Below the pieces are notes generated by a model. The model saw only the letters and a program-made list of their open reading frames with translations, did no database searches and had not been told where the DNA came from. A program made the position numbers and the translations under genes. A stretch of 61,626 nt of DNA from Candidatus Colivicinus equi. Lineage in GTDB: Bacteria; Bacillota_I; Bacilli_A; Erysipelotrichales; Erysipelotrichaceae. The stretch is from NCBI GenBank assembly GCA_018064825.1, contig JAGHUL010000002.1, positions 1-61,626 of the forward strand, written 5' to 3'. Shown piece by piece: positions 60,566 to 61,626 of this stretch (position 1 is the first letter of the stretch; every line of letters starts with the position of its first letter).

Positions 60566-61489
60566 ATGAATAAGATTTGGTTTGATACTGATATTGGCGT
60601 TGATGATGCCGTTGCGCTATTATGCGCATATCAATTAGATAATATTGAAGTTGTTGGTATTTCTGCTATTGCTGGAAATTGTGATATTGACAATGTATTC
60701 AACAATGCACGTAATGTCACATATTTAGCAAAAAAAGATGTAAAAGTATATAAAGGTGCTAGTAAGCCACTTTATAAAGAATTAAAACCTGCAACTATAG
60801 TTCATGGCAATAATGGTCTTGGTGATGTTGTTATTCCAACTTCTCCAGCACCAATCGAAGAAAAATGTGCTATTGACGCACTATATGAAAAAGCGAAAGA
60901 ACTTAATGGTGAACTAAAAGTTGTTGCCGTTGGTCCTTTAACTAATATCGCATTAACTATAAGAAAGTATCCTGATTTTAAAGATTATTGTAAAGAAATC
61001 TATATTATGGGTGGAGCCGGCATTGGTGGTAATGCTTCTCCTTGTGCAGAATTTAATATCTATTCTGATCCACAAGCTGCTTCAGAAGTGTTTGAATCTG
61101 GCATCTTTATTCATGTATTTGGTTTAGATGTTACTCTTCAAGCAAATGCATACTCTTCAGAAATTAACGAAATAGGCTCATATGGAAATCCTGCTTCTGA
61201 TTTATTAAGAGACTCATTAAAGTTAGCTGTTAATCTATACAAGTTTTTAGGAATTGATGGCACATGTCTTCATGATGCTTGCCCAATTCTATATCTAGCT
61301 CATCCTGAATGGTTTAAAGGTGAACAATGCGGTATCTTCGTTGAACCTGAGGGTAAATATACTACTGGCGAAACAGTATGCGATTTATACTCTAATGCTA
61401 AGTACGAAGATCGCCATTGCAAGCTATATACATTCGTTGATCGCGAGGCTTTCGTCAATTGCGTTAAGGAATGTTATAAGAAGTATTAG
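60566..61489 (+). CDS. Inosine/uridine-type nucleoside hydrolase, canonical motifs
   Basis: The 307-residue enzyme has WFDTDIGVDDAVALL at residue 5 (calcium ligands), KPATIVHGNNGLGD, VAVGPLTNIALTI, YIMGGAGIGGNASPCAEFNIYSDPQAAS, and the late GTCLHDACPILYL with the canonical His-Asp pair. It should hydrolyse nucleosides to base and ribose. It differs from its upstream paralog in the late motif, so the pair may divide substrates. It starts four bases after the isomerase-like gene and is the last clear gene of the operon. Confidence 0.93.
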   Translation: MNKIWFDTDIGVDDAVALLCAYQLDNIEVVGISAIAGNCDIDNVFNNARNVTYLAKKDVKVYKGASKPLYKELKPATIVHGNNGLGDVVIPTSPAPIEEKCAIDALYEKAKELNGELKVVAVGPLTNIALTIRKYPDFKDYCKEIYIMGGAGIGGNASPCAEFNIYSDPQAASEVFESGIFIHVFGLDVTLQANAYSSEINEIGSYGNPASDLLRDSLKLAVNLYKFLGIDGTCLHDACPILYLAHPEWFKGEQCGIFVEPEGKYTTGETVCDLYSNAKYEDRHCKLYTFVDREAFVNCVKECYKKY

Positions 61490-61533
61490 TTTAGATTATT
61501 TGTAAAATATAAAAACATCTATTCAATTGGCGA

Positions 61534-61585
61534 TTTGAATAAACATGGGGTTTTTAAGGAATAACACCTTTGAATAAACATGGGG
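61534..61585 (+). repeat. 17-nt direct repeat, two copies
   Basis: TTTGAATAAACATGGGG occurs at 61534-61550 and 61569-61585, 35 bases apart. In the frame of the second copy the same start TTG AAT AAA CAT GGG begins an open reading frame, while the first copy runs LNKHGVFKE then stop. Confidence 0.85.
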
Positions 61586-61626
61586 ATTTAATCGCAAAAG
61601 ACAAATTTAGACCAGATGGAGGTCAC
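61570..61626 (+). CDS. Possible start of a new gene (partial, TTG start)
   Basis: From TTG 61570 the frame is open to the end of the window and would read MNKHGDLIAKDKFRPDGGH, 19 residues. AAGGA (61556-61560) lies nine bases upstream as a Shine-Dalgarno. The frame has a stop just above (61555-61557), so no ATG is available. I recognise no family in so short a piece. It could be chance. Confidence 0.3.
   Translation, partial: MNKHGDLIAKDKFRPDGGH

Noticed and set aside
1-61626. CRISPR array, insertion sequences, prophage, tRNA or rRNA genes
   Set aside because: No regularly spaced repeats, transposase or phage genes were seen; the only integrase-like gene is the chromosomal Xer; no cloverleaf or rRNA sequence was recognised.
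1-61626. Mollicutes-type code (TGA as tryptophan)
   Set aside because: Clear genes end at TGA (for example the first permease and the esterase) and tryptophan sites use TGG.

Overview
The window is a gene-dense, AT-rich (by eye roughly two-thirds A+T) chromosomal segment of a Gram-positive, anaerobic bacterium of the Bacillota. Supporting signs are the Bacillus-like gene order (rplS-rbgA-rnhB-dprA-topA-trmFO-xerC and rpsB-tsf-pyrH-frr-uppS-cdsA-dxr-rseP), T-box leaders on valS and thrS, RNase HIII, MutS2, folate-type TrmFO, and pyruvate:ferredoxin oxidoreductase. Several usual neighbours are missing from these conserved blocks: hslVU and codY, clpX and lonB, zapA, polX and trxA. There is also a DUF3196-like gene of Mollicutes type and a ThrRS without a TGS domain. 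Together these suggest a reduced-genome lineage near Erysipelotrichia/Mollicutes, using the standard genetic code (TGA is used as a stop). That placement is inference.

Layout. 1-144: end of an unrecognised gene. 215-8435: rplS with promoter and probable leader, lepB, a TIM-barrel protein, rbgA, rnhB, dprA, topA, trmFO, a Xer recombinase. 8500-16543: rpsB leader, rpsB-tsf, pyrH, frr-uppS-cdsA-dxr-rseP-galE. 16602-22068: a cell-envelope operon driven by an exact-consensus promoter (Phd/YefM-like protein, membrane-anchored protein, secreted glucosaminidase, seven-repeat PASTA protein). 22137-25628: PFOR. 25715-30803: ParB-like/phosphoesterase fusion, CNNM-type transporter behind an attenuator-like leader, nagB, small unknowns. 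30880-35424: tig, lon, engB, a possible HEPN protein. 35433-39146: T-box, valS, hydrolase. 39238-39507: tiny histone-H1-like gene. 39505-41517: T-box and thrS. 41518-44060 (minus strand): rnhC-proS. 44142-50849: cvpA-mutS2-uvrC-small ORF-rmuC-yitT. 50851-61489: hydrolase, ADP-ribosylglycohydrolase-family protein, then a nucleoside uptake and breakdown operon (BMP lipoprotein, ABC ATPase, two permeases, two nucleoside hydrolases, a fucose-isomerase-like protein). 61490-61626: a 17-nt direct repeat and a possible gene start.

Working together. The first half holds translation, RNA processing, DNA topology and isoprenoid/phospholipid genes in tightly overlapping operons. The envelope cluster probably remodels or senses peptidoglycan. 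The last 10 kb looks like one catabolic unit that imports nucleosides and splits them to base and pentose. Two recurring regulatory habits stand out. In several genes the -10 box lies only 6-8 nt before the ATG, predicting leaderless or nearly leaderless mRNA. In at least two places a terminator-type hairpin overlaps the Shine-Dalgarno sequence of the next gene. No mobile element, CRISPR array, tRNA or rRNA gene was seen.
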